A stretch of 64,000 nucleotides of DNA, taken from assembly GCA_946406115.1 (NCBI GenBank), contig OX291547.1:9491001-9555000 (forward strand). Direction: 5' to 3'. This stretch comes from Apoda limacodes (Eukaryota; Arthropoda; Insecta; Lepidoptera; Limacodidae). Shown piece after piece: positions 61,701-64,000 of this stretch. A program made the translations under genes and the position numbers. The notes under the pieces are model-generated. The model was not told the DNA's origin and did not search any database. It worked only from the letters and a program-made list of their open reading frames with translations. The stretch's first letter is position 1. Each line of letters begins with the position of its first letter.

Positions 61701-61749
61701 AACGGCAAGAAAACTTCACTCCACGATGAACTATTCGCAAATCACTGGT
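1667..61749 (-). CDS. MCRS1: Microspherule protein 1, 3' part (six joined exons)
   Basis: Six minus-strand blocks join in frame: 61749-61531, 59559-59403, 58899-58788, 53184-53031, 2506-2291, 1756-1667, giving 948 nt (315 codons plus TGA). The product matches what I know of MCRS1: RGVKFSCRFTL, RTAKSLMAHWQLLKQY, DQTVQPLPK, FSDAEE, NTLAVLRGRLVRYLMRSRE, then the FHA domain and a final FVFLINQDLI. MCRS1 is a nuclear protein of the INO80 remodelling and NSL (MOF acetyltransferase) complexes; the fly orthologue is Rcd5. The first visible exon opens inside the conserved N-terminal region, so the start codon and upstream exons lie beyond the right edge. Intron phases are 0, 1, 2, 0, 0. Five introns follow GT-AG, one GC-AG. 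Identity is secure; exon edges are inferred from splice signals plus frame. Confidence 0.95.
1757..2290 (-). other. MCRS1 last intron, GC-AG type
   Basis: 534-bp intron splitting the FHA domain. The minus-strand donor reads GAG|GCAAGT and the acceptor TTTAG. GC donors normally show strong matches at the other positions, and this one does. A GT lies four bases downstream (A|GTATGA), but splicing there would shift the frame. Confidence 0.8.
2291..2506 (-). CDS. MCRS1: MCRS1 exon E (FHA domain)
   Basis: 216 nt, 72 codons, phase 0 at both ends. The acceptor is TTTTTCTTAG. It starts IAVGRSTRDHSIDVDLSLEG and continues SRKQATIRLRNSGDFFM and VDGRPILQGNKVKLNHNTVIE. The FHA core residues are visible: GR of the first strand loop, SRKQ (the usual His of SRxH is Gln, as in human MCRS1), and N before SGDFF. 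FHA domains generally bind phosphothreonine. The donor after GAG is GCAAGT rather than GT: joining there keeps the frame and reproduces the family junction VIE-IAGLRF. Confidence 0.94.
2735..3600. mobile_element. Inverted-repeat element beside the FHA exon
   Basis: An arm at about 2750-2812 and its reverse complement at about 3520-3585 share GTTAAATTTTAATCGTTT and AATGCCGTGGA, with looser similarity outward on both sides. The roughly 0.7-kb interior has no transposase. Superfamily unknown. The outer ends are not fixed because no clear target duplication was seen. Confidence 0.6.
3601..4364. other. Intron stretch, no gene seen
   Basis: AT-rich with scattered moderately GC segments (about 3710-3860). 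No ORF with a recognisable domain and no repeat I can name. Confidence 0.5.
4365..4550. repeat. Dispersed repeat with GC-rich core
   Basis: Recognised from memory as a common lepidopteran interspersed sequence, bounded by ACGTGACAA near 4400 and TTGTCACGTC near 4540, with a GC-rich middle full of CTCTCGCTC. Boundaries are approximate. Confidence 0.45.
4935..5068. mobile_element. MITE with AGTGCAACAAA termini, copy 1
   Basis: 134-bp element. The left end AGTGCAACAAAATTTTCTGA and the right end (TCAGAAAAGTTTGTTGCACT) are inverted repeats. A second copy in opposite orientation lies at 7244-7365. No coding capacity of its own. Confidence 0.7.
5154..5344. mobile_element. MITE of the GTTCCAA-end family, copy 1
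   Basis: Terminal sequences GGGCTACGTTGGAA and (reverse) GGTTACGCTCCAA pair as diverged inverted repeats. The interior segment AATTTTCCAACAGTCAAGTT is the reverse complement of a segment at about 11297-11327, linking it to the element at 11163-11385. Confidence 0.5.
5345..6916. other. Intron stretch, nothing recognised
   Basis: AT-rich sequence; only short open frames without domain features or start context. Confidence 0.5.
6917..7186. mobile_element. TA-flanked MITE, TGTCGCAGCC family, copy 1
   Basis: 270 bp, starting TGTCGCAGCCATCTGGTT and ending with its inverted repeat AACCAGATGGCTGCGACA, flanked on both sides by TA (6915-6916, 7187-7188). A full second copy lies at 20080-20344. A TA duplication fits a Tc1/mariner-type non-autonomous element. 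Confidence 0.8.
7244..7365. mobile_element. MITE with AGTGCAACAAA termini, copy 2
   Basis: 122 bp with the same termini as 4935-5068 but inverted interior: TTCACACCATTTCAATATGG here corresponds to the reverse complement of the first copy. Confidence 0.7.
7459..7750. mobile_element. MITE with TAGCGCCGCCAAT termini
   Basis: Left end CACTAGCGCCGCCAAT (from about 7470) and right end ATTGGCGGCGCTACTGGTAA are inverted repeats about 290 bp apart. The interior motif TATCCTAGAAACA recurs in partial relatives at 37885-38060 and 49885-50040; only the end is seen at 10752-10780. Confidence 0.65.
8457..8606 (+). mobile_element. Decayed head-less SINE copy
   Basis: TTTTCGGTAAAGGAAAACAT, then a CAGTTCGCACTTAG segment and a GAGGGTAGGCCGTAGCTCA tail, match the body of the SINE at 51734-52017 in the same order. 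The tRNA-like head is missing. Confidence 0.55.
8607..11162. other. Intron stretch, mostly featureless
   Basis: AT-rich. One small piece of the TAGCGCCGCCAT repeat end at 10752-10780. Open frames at 9186-9368 and 10552-10845 show no recognisable domain. Confidence 0.5.
11163..11385. mobile_element. MITE of the GTTCCAA-end family, copy 2
   Basis: Ends GTTCCAAATCACG and, reversed, GTTCCAAATCGCAACG pair as terminal inverted repeats. The middle holds a short self-complementary segment, CCCGTTCTGGAACGGG. Confidence 0.55.
11490..11710. other. GC-rich island, unidentified
   Basis: About 220 bases of clearly higher GC than the surroundings, including CCCCTCGGGG and proline- or histidine-like codon runs. 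An open frame of 79 codons on the plus strand has no recognisable domain. Possibly a decayed retrotransposon fragment. Confidence 0.3.
11711..14059. other. Intron stretch with a small GC-rich patch
   Basis: AT-rich; 12630-12740 is GC-rich (GGCGGCAGCGGGGTGG, GAGGCGCTGCGGCCGACTG) and unidentified. The remainder shows nothing I can name. Confidence 0.4.
14060..14190 (-). mobile_element. LINE 3' fragment
   Basis: CACCGTAGCTTATGGACGCT, TTGCCGACCCTTCAAAAATC and TAATAACTTCTTTCTTGAA match the 3' end of the LINE at 45375-49019 in order and orientation. It ends abruptly at the mariner remnant that follows. Confidence 0.75.
14190..14506 (+). pseudogene. Mariner-family transposase remnant (C-terminal)
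   Basis: Conceptual translation shows QDSAPAQKAKSW, SSSPDLNPLDYKIWHVLGEK and CAKPHKNLESL, then after one frame change AVAKIDMSTVRGAIDEWP and ACVANGGGHFE with a stop at 14504-14506. This is the C-terminal part of a mariner-type transposase, including the region of the third catalytic acid (SPDLNPLDY). One frameshift with an adjacent TAA makes it inactive. No N-terminal part is present. Confidence 0.85.
14796..14863. repeat. 34-bp direct duplication
   Basis: Two identical 34-bp units, each starting TGTTATTATTATTTTAATAA and ending ACAAATAAAA, lie back to back. Confidence 0.9.
16329..16552. repeat. 67-bp tandem repeat, three units
   Basis: Units begin TACCGATTATTTATGTAAA at 16329, 16424 and 16491 and end near AACAAGAACGACCT. 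Units two and three are nearly identical. The first carries a 28-bp internal expansion built from repeated AAAGCAATG and AATAAAGCAATG. Confidence 0.9.
17233..17485 (+). mobile_element. tRNA-headed SINE
   Basis: The head carries a box A-like TGGCCCAGTGGGTAATG (17241-17257) and box B GGTTCGATTCC (17284-17294), the two internal RNA polymerase III promoter elements. The body is AT-rich, and the tail is a run of AATAAATAAATAA. The layout matches a SINE type widespread in Lepidoptera. No clean flanking duplication was seen. Confidence 0.8.
17486..20079. other. Intron stretch, nothing firm
   Basis: AT-rich. A weak fold-back at 17546-17596 (GTCGACTCAG ... TGAGCCGAC) may be a repeat end; 18480-18590 is a GC-rich patch with no identity. 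Confidence 0.4.
20080..20344. mobile_element. TA-flanked MITE, TGTCGCAGCC family, copy 2
   Basis: 265 bp, same termini and interior order as 6917-7186 (AATTGGGCGCCTAGGCA, TTGGCTCGCTCCGCATCTAC), flanked by TA at 20078-20079 and 20345-20346. Confidence 0.8.
20465..20720 (-). mobile_element. Helitron-like element, right end clear
   Basis: On the minus strand it ends GGGCAAAAACTAG before T, preceded by GCACGGGCGAAGCTGC, as in lepidopteran Helitron-like repeats (CTRR before T). The 5' limit near 20712 is approximate. Confidence 0.5.
21250..21385 (-). mobile_element. Helitron-like 5' fragment
   Basis: The minus strand reads ATATTATAAATGAGAAAGTA then ACTCTGTCTGTCTGC, the characteristic left end shared with 37283-37578, followed by diverged sequence. 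Confidence 0.5.
21386..24150. other. Intron stretch, nothing recognised
   Basis: AT-rich, with an oligo(A) tract at 23030-23046. Short frames (for example 21960-22217) lack any domain signature. Confidence 0.5.
24151..24313 (+). mobile_element. LINE 3' fragment, inverted copy
   Basis: GGGGTTCTTCAAAAAAGAAG through GGTGACCGCTTACCATCAGG to CCACCTTAGTGGTATAA matches the terminal coding and 3' UTR sequence of the LINE at 45375-49019, in opposite orientation. It is a 5'-truncated insertion. Confidence 0.85.
25808..26010 (-). mobile_element. LINE 3' fragment, older copy
   Basis: An oligo(T) tract is followed by GCAAATAAGCAAGCGGCCC, CACCGTAGCCTTTGGACCC and GAACTC-like blocks that follow the 3' end of the 45375-49019 LINE, with much divergence. 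Confidence 0.65.
27221..27296. repeat. Short hairpin repeat
   Basis: AAACGGGTCTTACCACGATA and (downstream) TGTGGTACGACCCGTTTAAA are near-perfect inverted arms separated by about 18 bases. Fold-back element; function unknown. Confidence 0.6.
27738..27757. repeat. (CA)n microsatellite
   Basis: A run of about ten CA dinucleotides. Confidence 0.95.
28510..28725 (-). pseudogene. RTE-like LINE ORF2 C-terminus, decayed
   Basis: One minus-strand frame reads RPRRRSVGRPRNRWTDD, stop, IRDAGSH and further on W--MEDAYVTQY, the pattern closing RTE-type LINE proteins (RRR..GRP..RW.DD, then W..EAYVQQ). Two internal stops show decay. Confidence 0.65.
29228..30390 (+). repeat. Partially duplicated repeat, order B-A-B-A
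   Basis: Block B (TTTCCTGTACTTTGC to AGAGTGATGGGTAT) occurs at about 29241-29320 and 29529-29612. Block A (GGCCTTCCCCATATGTATCA to CACGAAAATCT) occurs at about 29350-29482 and 30237-30350. The short frames they encode look alike only because the DNA is duplicated. Confidence 0.6.
31030..31500. repeat. Dispersed repeat carrying a long hairpin
   Basis: Begins with GTTTTAACTGACTTTCGAAA and AAGGAGTAGGTTCTCAATTC, a sequence widespread in Lepidoptera as I recall it, followed by an oligo(T) and TATGTATGT. Within it, arms 31242-31313 and 31348-31420 are inverted repeats of about 72 bp sharing GGTAAAAATAATTACTTATT and GAATTACAGTTTGAAGTTGG, with a 34-bp spacer. Confidence 0.75.
31501..32163. other. 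Moderately GC-rich unidentified stretch
   Basis: Around 31590-31690 one plus-strand frame reads TDTVDRVTLAARSLKEFPPE, which looks protein-like but matches nothing I know. The rest, to about 32000, has coding-like composition interrupted by stops. A decayed transposon ORF is possible. Confidence 0.3.
32170..33363. mobile_element. Non-autonomous TIR element with subterminal motif arrays
   Basis: Starts CCGCGCCTTGCCCGTGG and ends CCACGGGCAAGACGCGG. GTCCGG sits immediately outside both ends (32164-32169, 33364-33369), a candidate 6-bp target duplication. The arms run on for about 80-90 bp, sharing GATAGTTCGGTTAACCGGAC and AAATTTTATGCGGTAGTA. Inside each arm a TCCAGTTAACTGTACC-type motif recurs, in both orientations (about 32234, 32271, 32315, 32356, 33211, 33245, 33279). 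One copy is a perfect palindrome centred on 32281. The interior of about 780 bp is AT-rich with no transposase. Superfamily not recognised. Confidence 0.85.
33690..33975 (+). pseudogene. Decayed LINE reverse-transcriptase fragment
   Basis: The plus-strand translation contains CSESIEINTDIP and DDSTEDTFY, which parallel CSDSMDINAGVP and the catalytic-box region ADDSTGDTFY of the LINE at 45375-49019, in the same order. The roughly 25 residues between them in the intact copy are mostly missing, so this is an internally deleted relative. The open frame of 102 codons should not be read as a host gene. Confidence 0.6.
33976..35380. other. Intron stretch, nothing recognised
   Basis: Mixed composition at 34340-34740, otherwise AT-rich. 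No domain or repeat identified. Confidence 0.4.
35381..35557. mobile_element. MITE with GAGTGTGAGTTTTT termini
   Basis: Left GAGTGTGAGTTTTTGCG and right TTAAAAACTCACACTAGGC pair as inverted repeats. Subterminal ACTATCGCGTTTGCG and CGCGAACGCGATAGT also pair. The middle holds AAACGCGTCCGCTAGAACGC, familiar from lepidopteran repeats. Confidence 0.65.
35558..37282. other. Intron stretch, nothing firm
   Basis: AT-rich. GCCAGATGGCGCTGTG near 37026 is a fragment of a common lepidopteran repeat; no gene seen. Confidence 0.4.
37283..37578 (+). mobile_element. Helitron-like element, intact ends
   Basis: Begins TCGATACTAATATTATGAAT after A and ends GCTGGCAAAAGCTAG before T, fitting the Helitron rule (TC ... 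CTRR, between A and T). It contains ACTCTGTCTGTCTGTTACC and TTCCCGCGGGAA. 296 bp, non-coding. Relatives: 45310-45374 plus 49020-49192, and 61102-61391. Confidence 0.75.
37885..38275 (+). repeat. Composite dispersed repeat ending GGGTATGGAACGCTA
   Basis: The left part has the GCGCCGCCAAT end and TATCCTAGAAACA motif of 7459-7750. The right part (from about 38075) has ATGGGAGCCCCCTTAAAT, TTCTGTGAAAATTTCAACTG, GACGGACGGACGGACAG and AATAGGGTCCCG. The right part is shared with 41790-42025 (minus), 51040-51122 and 58035-58337. Confidence 0.7.
38276..40099. other. Intron stretch, nothing recognised
   Basis: AT-rich with an oligo(A) tract at 39317-39334. Confidence 0.5.
40100..40405 (+). repeat. Partial tandem of a ~117-bp unit
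   Basis: GAGCCTAAACTCGATGGGAT (from 40250) recurs as GAGCCGAAATTCGATGGGGT (from about 40369). Between them lies CCAGCTCCATCACCAGACCC. This matches a repeat unit I remember from lepidopteran introns; name not known. Confidence 0.5.
41790..42025 (-). repeat. Dispersed repeat, inverted relative of 58035-58337
   Basis: The minus strand has TTTAGAGCTCACACTGCAAG, TACTGTTTTTACAATAGAGC and CCTTTAAATTTTTAC in the same order as the copy at 58035-58180. Confidence 0.65.
42026..43379. other. Intron stretch with repeat scraps
   Basis: Short LINE-tail scrap near 42150 (GCTTCGGTGACCACTTACC) and a repeat piece at 42395-42500 (ATGGTACGGAACCCACGGTG, CGACTTGCACTTAACCGATT). Otherwise AT-rich. Confidence 0.45.
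43380..43690. other. GC-rich island, unidentified
   Basis: About 300 bases with markedly higher GC and pyrimidine-purine runs (GGCGGTGGTTGGCGGGGAC, TTGTGGGGGGATAGAAAGG) in an AT-rich intron. It ends in GTATATAAAAAGAAAAAGG. A decayed LINE 5' region is one possibility. Confidence 0.3.
44009..44203 (+). mobile_element. Helitron-like element, divergent
   Basis: Starts near TCTATAATCTTTATATTTAT and ends GCCCGCTCAGCTAG before T. Inside are CTAAACGGCTGGACCG and GGTAGATGGCGCTGC, motifs of lepidopteran Helitron-like families. Confidence 0.45.
45441..48407 (-). pseudogene. LINE endonuclease-reverse transcriptase with two stops
   Basis: Open in one frame from ATG at 48407 to the stop at 45441, apart from TAA at 46826-46824 (codon 528) and TAG at 46085-46083 (codon 775). 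The N-terminal APE-like endonuclease shows LTETQIS (about residue 50), LGDFNAHH (about 157) and SSDHCLV (about 231). The reverse transcriptase shows KSSGPDGIP, NYRPFAIT, YGFRHGRSTGD, LDIAKAFDRVWHRGL, INAGVPQGSVLSPTLF and CYADD (about 692-696). The C-terminal segment has MEYCCHLWAGAP, RRAVRIVDDP and LPRTLKLWNELP. The product would copy its RNA at a nicked chromosomal target. With only two point changes and no frameshift, the insertion looks young. TAA falls in the VP-KGD region, where related proteins usually have lysine. Confidence 0.92.
48408..49019 (-). promoter_or_regulatory. LINE 5' UTR with tandem and inverted repeats
   Basis: GC-rich. Near the 5' terminus a 47-bp unit is repeated in tandem (48919-48965, then 48966-49003; shared ATTCGAGC and AGTAC blocks). 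Segments 48442-48464 and 48797-48819 are inverted repeats of 23 bp with two mismatches (core TGAGGATTC, CTGCAC, GACAGC). Repeated 5' units are sometimes promoter monomers in non-LTR elements; that role here is inference. Confidence 0.6.
49885..50050 (+). repeat. Left end of TAGCGCC-type repeat
   Basis: GGTTCCTGATGGCCACTAGC, then GCCACCAATTGATATTTTTA and TATCCTAGAAACATAACAA, parallel 7459-7640 and 37885-38000. The far end is not visible. Confidence 0.55.
50051..51039. other. Intron stretch with repeat scraps
   Basis: (TATG)-rich run near 50420-50460, and the TGGCGCCGCAAGTTAGCAG / GCGAGTGAAACTCGCGCACC repeat piece at 50813-50890, relative of 42395-42500. Confidence 0.45.
51040..51122 (+). repeat. 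Right end of GGTACGGAACCCTAAAAA repeat
   Basis: GCATAGGCTTAGTAATGGGG, CTCCGTTGGCACCC and GGGTACGGAACCCTAAAAA match the right part of the copy at 58035-58337. Confidence 0.7.
51734..52017 (+). mobile_element. tRNA-headed SINE with 15-bp target duplication
   Basis: The 15-bp direct repeat AGTATGTCTTTTTAC flanks it exactly (51719-51733 and 52018-52032). The head has GTGGCCGAGG and box B GGTTCGAACCCC (51761-51772). The body has the core TTTTCGGTGAAGGAAAACAC and CGTGAGGAAAACTGCATACG. The tail is GGCCGTGCCCCAGCAGTGGG. The duplication shows LINE-type target-primed insertion. Confidence 0.92.
52033..53030. other. Intron stretch next to exon D
   Basis: AT-rich. At 52829-52895 TGTTGTGTACACGCCGAGG and TACAACCCTTT recur in diverged form at 54757-54825. 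No gene seen. Confidence 0.45.
53031..53184 (-). CDS. MCRS1: MCRS1 exon D (pre-FHA helix)
   Basis: One base plus 51 codons. The acceptor is ATTGTTTAG and the donor GAGAG|GTAAGA. It encodes MEKKDIRLLENSLSRWQVLV and then LAVLRGRLVRYLMRSRE, a charged helical or coiled-coil segment just before the FHA domain in MCRS1. The ATG near its start is internal, because the upstream exons join in frame. The next exon is about 50.5 kb away. Confidence 0.95.
53391..53665 (+). mobile_element. 5S-rRNA-headed SINE
   Basis: Segment 53434-53486 (GCGAAGTAAAGCAACGTCGG, GCGTGGTAACTACTTGGATG, GGTGAACGCCT) closely follows the middle of animal 5S rRNA, including its internal promoter box C (ACTTGGATGGGTGA). The upstream part back to about 53391 is weakly 5S-like. 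After about 130 bp it ends with AGGCCCTGTACCCCTGCGGG and GGGCATATAAAAGCTGAGG, similar to the tail of the SINE at 51734-52017. No target duplication was found. A 5S pseudogene alone would not explain the shared tail. Confidence 0.65.
53810..56607. other. Intron between exons C and D, mixed unidentified sequence
   Basis: Contains the 59-bp duplication (54487) and a repeat scrap at 54695-54740 (AAGTGCGACGTCGGAAGGAG). Segment 54880-55450 has less AT bias and coding-like texture on the minus strand but many stops; a decayed transposon is possible. AAGATGGCGGCGCCAGCGC at 55953 is another repeat end. Confidence 0.35.
54487..54600. repeat. 59-bp tandem duplication
   Basis: TCCAAAGATGACAAACTTCG recurs at 54487 and 54546; the units differ at few positions over the whole period. 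Confidence 0.9.
56639..57849 (+). pseudogene. Internally deleted LINE: ORF1 plus RNase H tail of ORF2
   Basis: The first part reads in one frame from ATG 56639, with one stop near 56807, to about 57450. It is rich in Pro, Ser, Thr and Lys, with a basic patch SPKKKRKRGPNKRGS, as in ORF1 (gag-like) proteins of Jockey/I-type elements. From about 57480 another frame takes over: WAEQTDCKQTKNVLTSLDAN, KNLRYIVGIITGHCPLNRHF, then LCRGCMEAEETPFHVILHC and FWMELGWYE with TAA. This is the post-RNase H C-terminus with its Cys/His knuckle. The endonuclease, reverse transcriptase and most of RNase H are absent, so about 3 kb is deleted near 57450-57480. Confidence 0.85.
57850..58020 (+). mobile_element. 3' UTR of the deleted LINE
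   Basis: GC-rich continuation after the stop, with CTCCCGTCTCACACTTGAGAGG forming a weak hairpin near its end. No oligo(A) tail is evident and the boundary is approximate. Confidence 0.45.
58035..58337 (+). repeat. Dispersed repeat ending GGTACGGAACCCTAAAAA
   Basis: Contains TTCACTGCAAGTTTCAAG, TTGTATGGGGACCCTCC, TTCTGTGAAAATTTGAGG and GGGCTCCGTTGGCACCCC. The longest copy of this family here; relatives at 38075-38275, 41790-42025 and 51040-51122. Confidence 0.75.
58788..58899 (-). CDS. MCRS1: MCRS1 exon C (acidic linker)
   Basis: 112 nt: two bases finishing a codon, 36 codons, and two bases of the next. The acceptor is TTTATTTCAG and the donor GATAG|GTAATT. It encodes an acidic segment with DDVLTFSDAEE and ending VEMQLAD, equivalent to the human stretch around NFSDAEDLIDDS. 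The split arginine codon joins to exon D. Confidence 0.93.
59252..59305 (+). mobile_element. SINE/RTE tail fragment
   Basis: GGAGAGGCCTGCGTACAGCA, GTGGACGTCTTCCAGCTGA matches the tail shared by the SINEs at 51734-52017 and 53391-53665 and typical of RTE-type LINE ends. It lies in the intron between exons B and C. Confidence 0.55.
59403..59559 (-). CDS. MCRS1: MCRS1 exon B
   Basis: 52 full codons plus one base. The acceptor is CTGCCTTCCAG and the donor AAGA|GTAAGT. It encodes EKFQELLEQNPHVFYPSRTA, then KSLMAHWQLLKQYQLL and DQTVQPLPK, one of the best conserved segments of MCRS1. The split codon is completed by the first two bases of exon C. Confidence 0.95.
60330..60400 (+). mobile_element. 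Degenerate tRNA-like SINE head
   Basis: TGGCTTAGTTTGCAGTGACC and, 30 bases on, GGTTCAGTTCCCGG resemble boxes A and B. The following sequence is AT-rich and not recognisable. Confidence 0.4.
60827..61467. mobile_element. hAT-type non-autonomous element
   Basis: Starts CAGTAGTTCCCAAAGTGG and ends AAGTCTGAGAACCTCTG, imperfect inverted repeats of the CAG-GGTTCTCAAA type. CTTTAAAC (60819-60826) and TTTTAAAC (61468-61475) flank it, an 8-bp duplication with one mismatch, as for hAT. A Helitron-like element sits inside at 61102-61391. No transposase. Confidence 0.75.
61102..61391 (-). mobile_element. Helitron-like element nested in a hAT element
   Basis: The minus strand starts TCCTACTAATATTATAAATG after A and ends CGCTGGCAAAATCTAG before T. 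It contains TTCCCGCGGGAA and the GTATAATTTAGGAGTT-type segment of the 37283-37578 copy. 290 bp. Confidence 0.75.
61531..61749 (-). CDS. MCRS1: MCRS1 exon A (MCRS N-terminal region)
   Basis: 73 codons, phase 0 at both ends. The acceptor is a pyrimidine-rich tract ending TTGCAG; the donor is AGT|GTAAGT. It encodes a stretch starting TSDLRIVHRGVKFSCRFTL, followed by LQSRWYALLY and a helical alanine-rich part, matching the conserved N-terminal region of microspherule proteins. The SRWYALLY block looks like the end of a SANT/Myb-type fold, which is inference. No plausible upstream coding exon was seen between 61750 and 64000; a hAT element occupies most of that stretch. Confidence 0.93.
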
Positions 61750-62236
61750 CTGCAAGTAAAATTAATATAATAATTTTTTATTAATTTCAAAAGAATAATT
61801 TTTATTCTACAAAGTTTTTGAAGAATGTTCATCTTAATTTATTTAAGGTAGGTTTTCTTACAAATGTGAAGTTCAGAAATTATAAAAAAACGGTCATGGG
61901 TTACAGCTTACTAGTTGGAACCACGCTTGTGTAACAGTTTGTAAAAAAATTCATCATGAATCGCCGTTGATGATTAAATGTGCTAAAATTTCAAATTCCT
62001 AAATATTTCTGACTTAGACCTGGTTATGAATTGTCTAAAACTGACAAAAATTTCTTTACTTTAAAAATTACTAGAAAAAAATTACTACTTAAAAAAAGGA
62101 AATATAATATATGTTTTGTCAATCTTATTCACAGTGGTGAATGAGCAAAAACTTACGTGGCATGCAGTGTAAGCAGACAGTATGTAGACTAAATATTCAA
62201 AGTATAAATTGATGCAACTGAAGACATGGTCACACC

Positions 62237-63879
62237 TAGGGTTGCCAGGTCTTAGAACCGAAAAGCCGGACAGACCACTCAGTTTAGCTGGAGATTTGGG
62301 TAAAATGGCCAGACATCATAAATTTTTTAGTCCAAGTATAACATGACATTTTTTTTAAGTAAAACTAGGTTCTTTTCTCATTTACCATAAAATCTTCTTA
62401 AATTCTAATGAAACAACAATAAAATTAAACGAATAAGTCTTCTTTATTAGTAATCATTCAATATTAATTTCAATAATTGCAAAAGTAATTAGCAGTAACT
62501 AATATTGCAATTTGCAATGGAAAACCAATTAAAACAAAACGTTTATTACCATAAAATGTTCCTAAATAATTATATAACAAATTTAAGGAATCAGTCTTTC
62601 TTTTAATTAGCAATCATTACTAACACTTCCTTAAATTCTTAGGATCTTTATTGATTCTTAATTGTCTTGGAAGGCACATATTGAATATGTGTGTACAAAA
62701 TAAAATCAATTCTCCAAATCCAATAAGTCAGCAAGCCAAAAACAGTCTTAACAGCGTATCATGCCTATGCAACGTCAACACTAAGATATGGACTGATTTT
62801 CTGGGGAAACTCTACAAATAAATTGAAGGTTTTTAGAGCACAAAAGAAATGTCTTTGAGCCGTCTGTGTTTTAAAAACTAGAGATAGTTGTAAATTATAT
62901 TTTCAAAGTCCTTCTATACTTACATTACCGTGTCTGTATTTATTTGAAATTGCTGTGTGCGTACTTATCAATTTGCCATACGCGTAACTGTTATTCCATG
63001 TCGTACAACACTAATGGAGCAAAGCATATTTGTATGGAACTGAAATTATGTAATAAGTTACCTAAATGTATTACGAGCCTAGACAATAACATGTACAAAT
63101 TTAAGAAAAACTTAAAAAGCTTTTTTTAGTTAATTAAGATTATTACAATGGCAACAAATTTATATATATATATATTTATTGTAATAATATTTGCTACTTA
63201 CAGGTCACAGAATTGATAAAGATACTGCAACTGCTTTAGTTGATATTAGTTATTATATATGTACTATCAGCCCGAAACTTGAGTATCCGCTTTTAGACAT
63301 TTTTCATTTGCTGGCAATGTGTTGACGTTGCCTATAAATTTTTTCGCGAATTCGAGACAAGTTCCCGTAATTAAATGAATATTCATAATATAAATAAAAT
63401 TAATTAATTGGTACAACAATAAAAATATGGCACCCAGCTGAAAAGGACATCAGTGACTGCAAGCCAAAGTCGTCTTTAAGGTATATACTGAGATTTCTGG
63501 ATGATAGTACATAAGTCTGTGAATGTAAATAAATTTAGTTTGTATTACAATTTCTTGATTGTTTATTATAAATAACATTTGCATGCCTTGAAAAGCTAGC
63601 GTATAGTAAGGAATTATGATACATTAAGACCATTTTGTACTTATACTGCAGAAAATAAATGAATTTGATCTAAATTTGAATAACTAACTACTATTACAAT
63701 TTGCAATGGAAAACAAAACGTTTATGTAACATAAAATCTTTTTAAGTTTTATTTATTTTAATATTTATATTTATTTTAATAAAATTTAAAAAGCCAAACA
63801 AAAGCCGGTCCAATTTGGCCAAACAAGCAACCAAAAAGCCTGACTGTGTTCAGCTTTATCCGGACGCCTGGCAACCCTA
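62237..63879. mobile_element. hAT-type element, 1.64 kb, with 8-bp duplication
   Basis: Starts TAGGGTTGCCAGG and ends CCTGGCAACCCTA, 13-bp perfect inverted repeats. GTCACACC flanks it exactly on both sides (62229-62236 and 63880-63887), the 8-bp duplication of hAT elements. Subterminal segments repeat internally: TTTGCAATGGAAAACCA (about 62513) and TTTGCAATGGAAAACAAAAC (about 63700). A LINE fragment occupies the middle. No transposase of its own. Confidence 0.9.
62720..63180 (+). pseudogene. LINE reverse-transcriptase C-terminal fragment inside hAT
   Basis: Translation gives TAYHAYATSTLRYGLIFWGN, KVFRAQKKCL, stop, AVCV, SCKLYFQSPSILTLPCLYLF, then after a frame change SYNTNGAKHI and CNKLPKCITSLDNNMYKFKK. 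This is the thumb and C-terminal part of a non-LTR reverse transcriptase (pattern LRYG..FWGN ... QK..R ... ILTLP.LY ... YN.LP). It ends with AATATTTG-type and (TA)n sequence. The 5' truncation is typical of LINE insertions; the element family differs from 45375-49019. Confidence 0.75.
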
Positions 63880-64000
63880 GTCACACCTAACAATCTCTGG
63901 TTTTCTTGAACTGATCCGGTGCAAATTTAAATAGGACCAATCTACGGGTGAACTTTTTCATATATGTAATAATTTTCCATATTGGTTAAGAAACGACAGA

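Noticed and set aside
62150..62215. Upstream MCRS1 exon ending CAC|GTAAGT on the minus strand
   Set aside because: The translation upstream has a stop and does not resemble MCRS1; likely a chance donor.
1..64000. CRISPR arrays, operons, prophage or endogenous virus
   Set aside because: Spliced eukaryotic gene structure throughout; no regular spacer arrays and no retroviral gag-pol, LTR pair or other viral gene recognised.

Overview
The window is AT-rich animal nuclear DNA, most likely from a moth or butterfly. It holds spliceosomal exons, tRNA- and 5S-headed SINEs, Helitron-like elements ending in CTAG, and non-LTR retrotransposons and short inverted-repeat elements of kinds I recognise as common in Lepidoptera. 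Assignment to Lepidoptera rests on repeat recognition from memory, not on a database search.

One host gene is visible. It is the 3' part of microspherule protein 1 (MCRS1; Drosophila Rcd5), read right to left on the minus strand. Six coding exons join in frame (61749-61531, 59559-59403, 58899-58788, 53184-53031, 2506-2291, 1756-1667) into 315 codons plus a stop. They cover the end of the MCRS N-terminal region, a linker and the C-terminal FHA domain. Upstream exons are not in the window. The intron between 53030 and 2507 is about 50.5 kb and fills most of the window; the last intron has a GC-AG boundary.

Almost everything else is transposon-derived. From left to right: possible 3' UTR sequence (1-1660); an inverted-repeat element beside the FHA exon (about 2735-3600); short TIR elements (4935-5344, 6917-7747, 11163-11385, 20080-20344); a mariner transposase remnant (14190-14506); a 67-bp tandem array (16329-16552); a tRNA-headed SINE (17233-17485); LINE tails (24151-24313, 25808-26010); a decayed RTE-like LINE end (28510-28725); a long hairpin (31242-31420); an unusual 1.2-kb element with subterminal motif arrays (32170-33363); Helitron-like and other dispersed repeats (37283-42025); a near-complete EN-RT LINE with only two stop codons, inserted into a Helitron-like element (45375-49019); a tRNA-headed SINE with a 15-bp target duplication (51734-52017); a 5S-rRNA-headed SINE (53391-53665); and an internally deleted LINE keeping ORF1 and the ORF2 C-terminus (56639-57849). 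The introns between and upstream of the 5'-most visible exons hold two hAT-type elements with 8-bp duplications (60827-61467 and 62237-63879), each carrying another element inside.

No bacterial-style operon, CRISPR array, virus or second protein-coding host gene was found. The most unusual items are the subterminal-array element, the 5S-headed SINE whose tail is shared with a tRNA-headed SINE, and the nested insertions.
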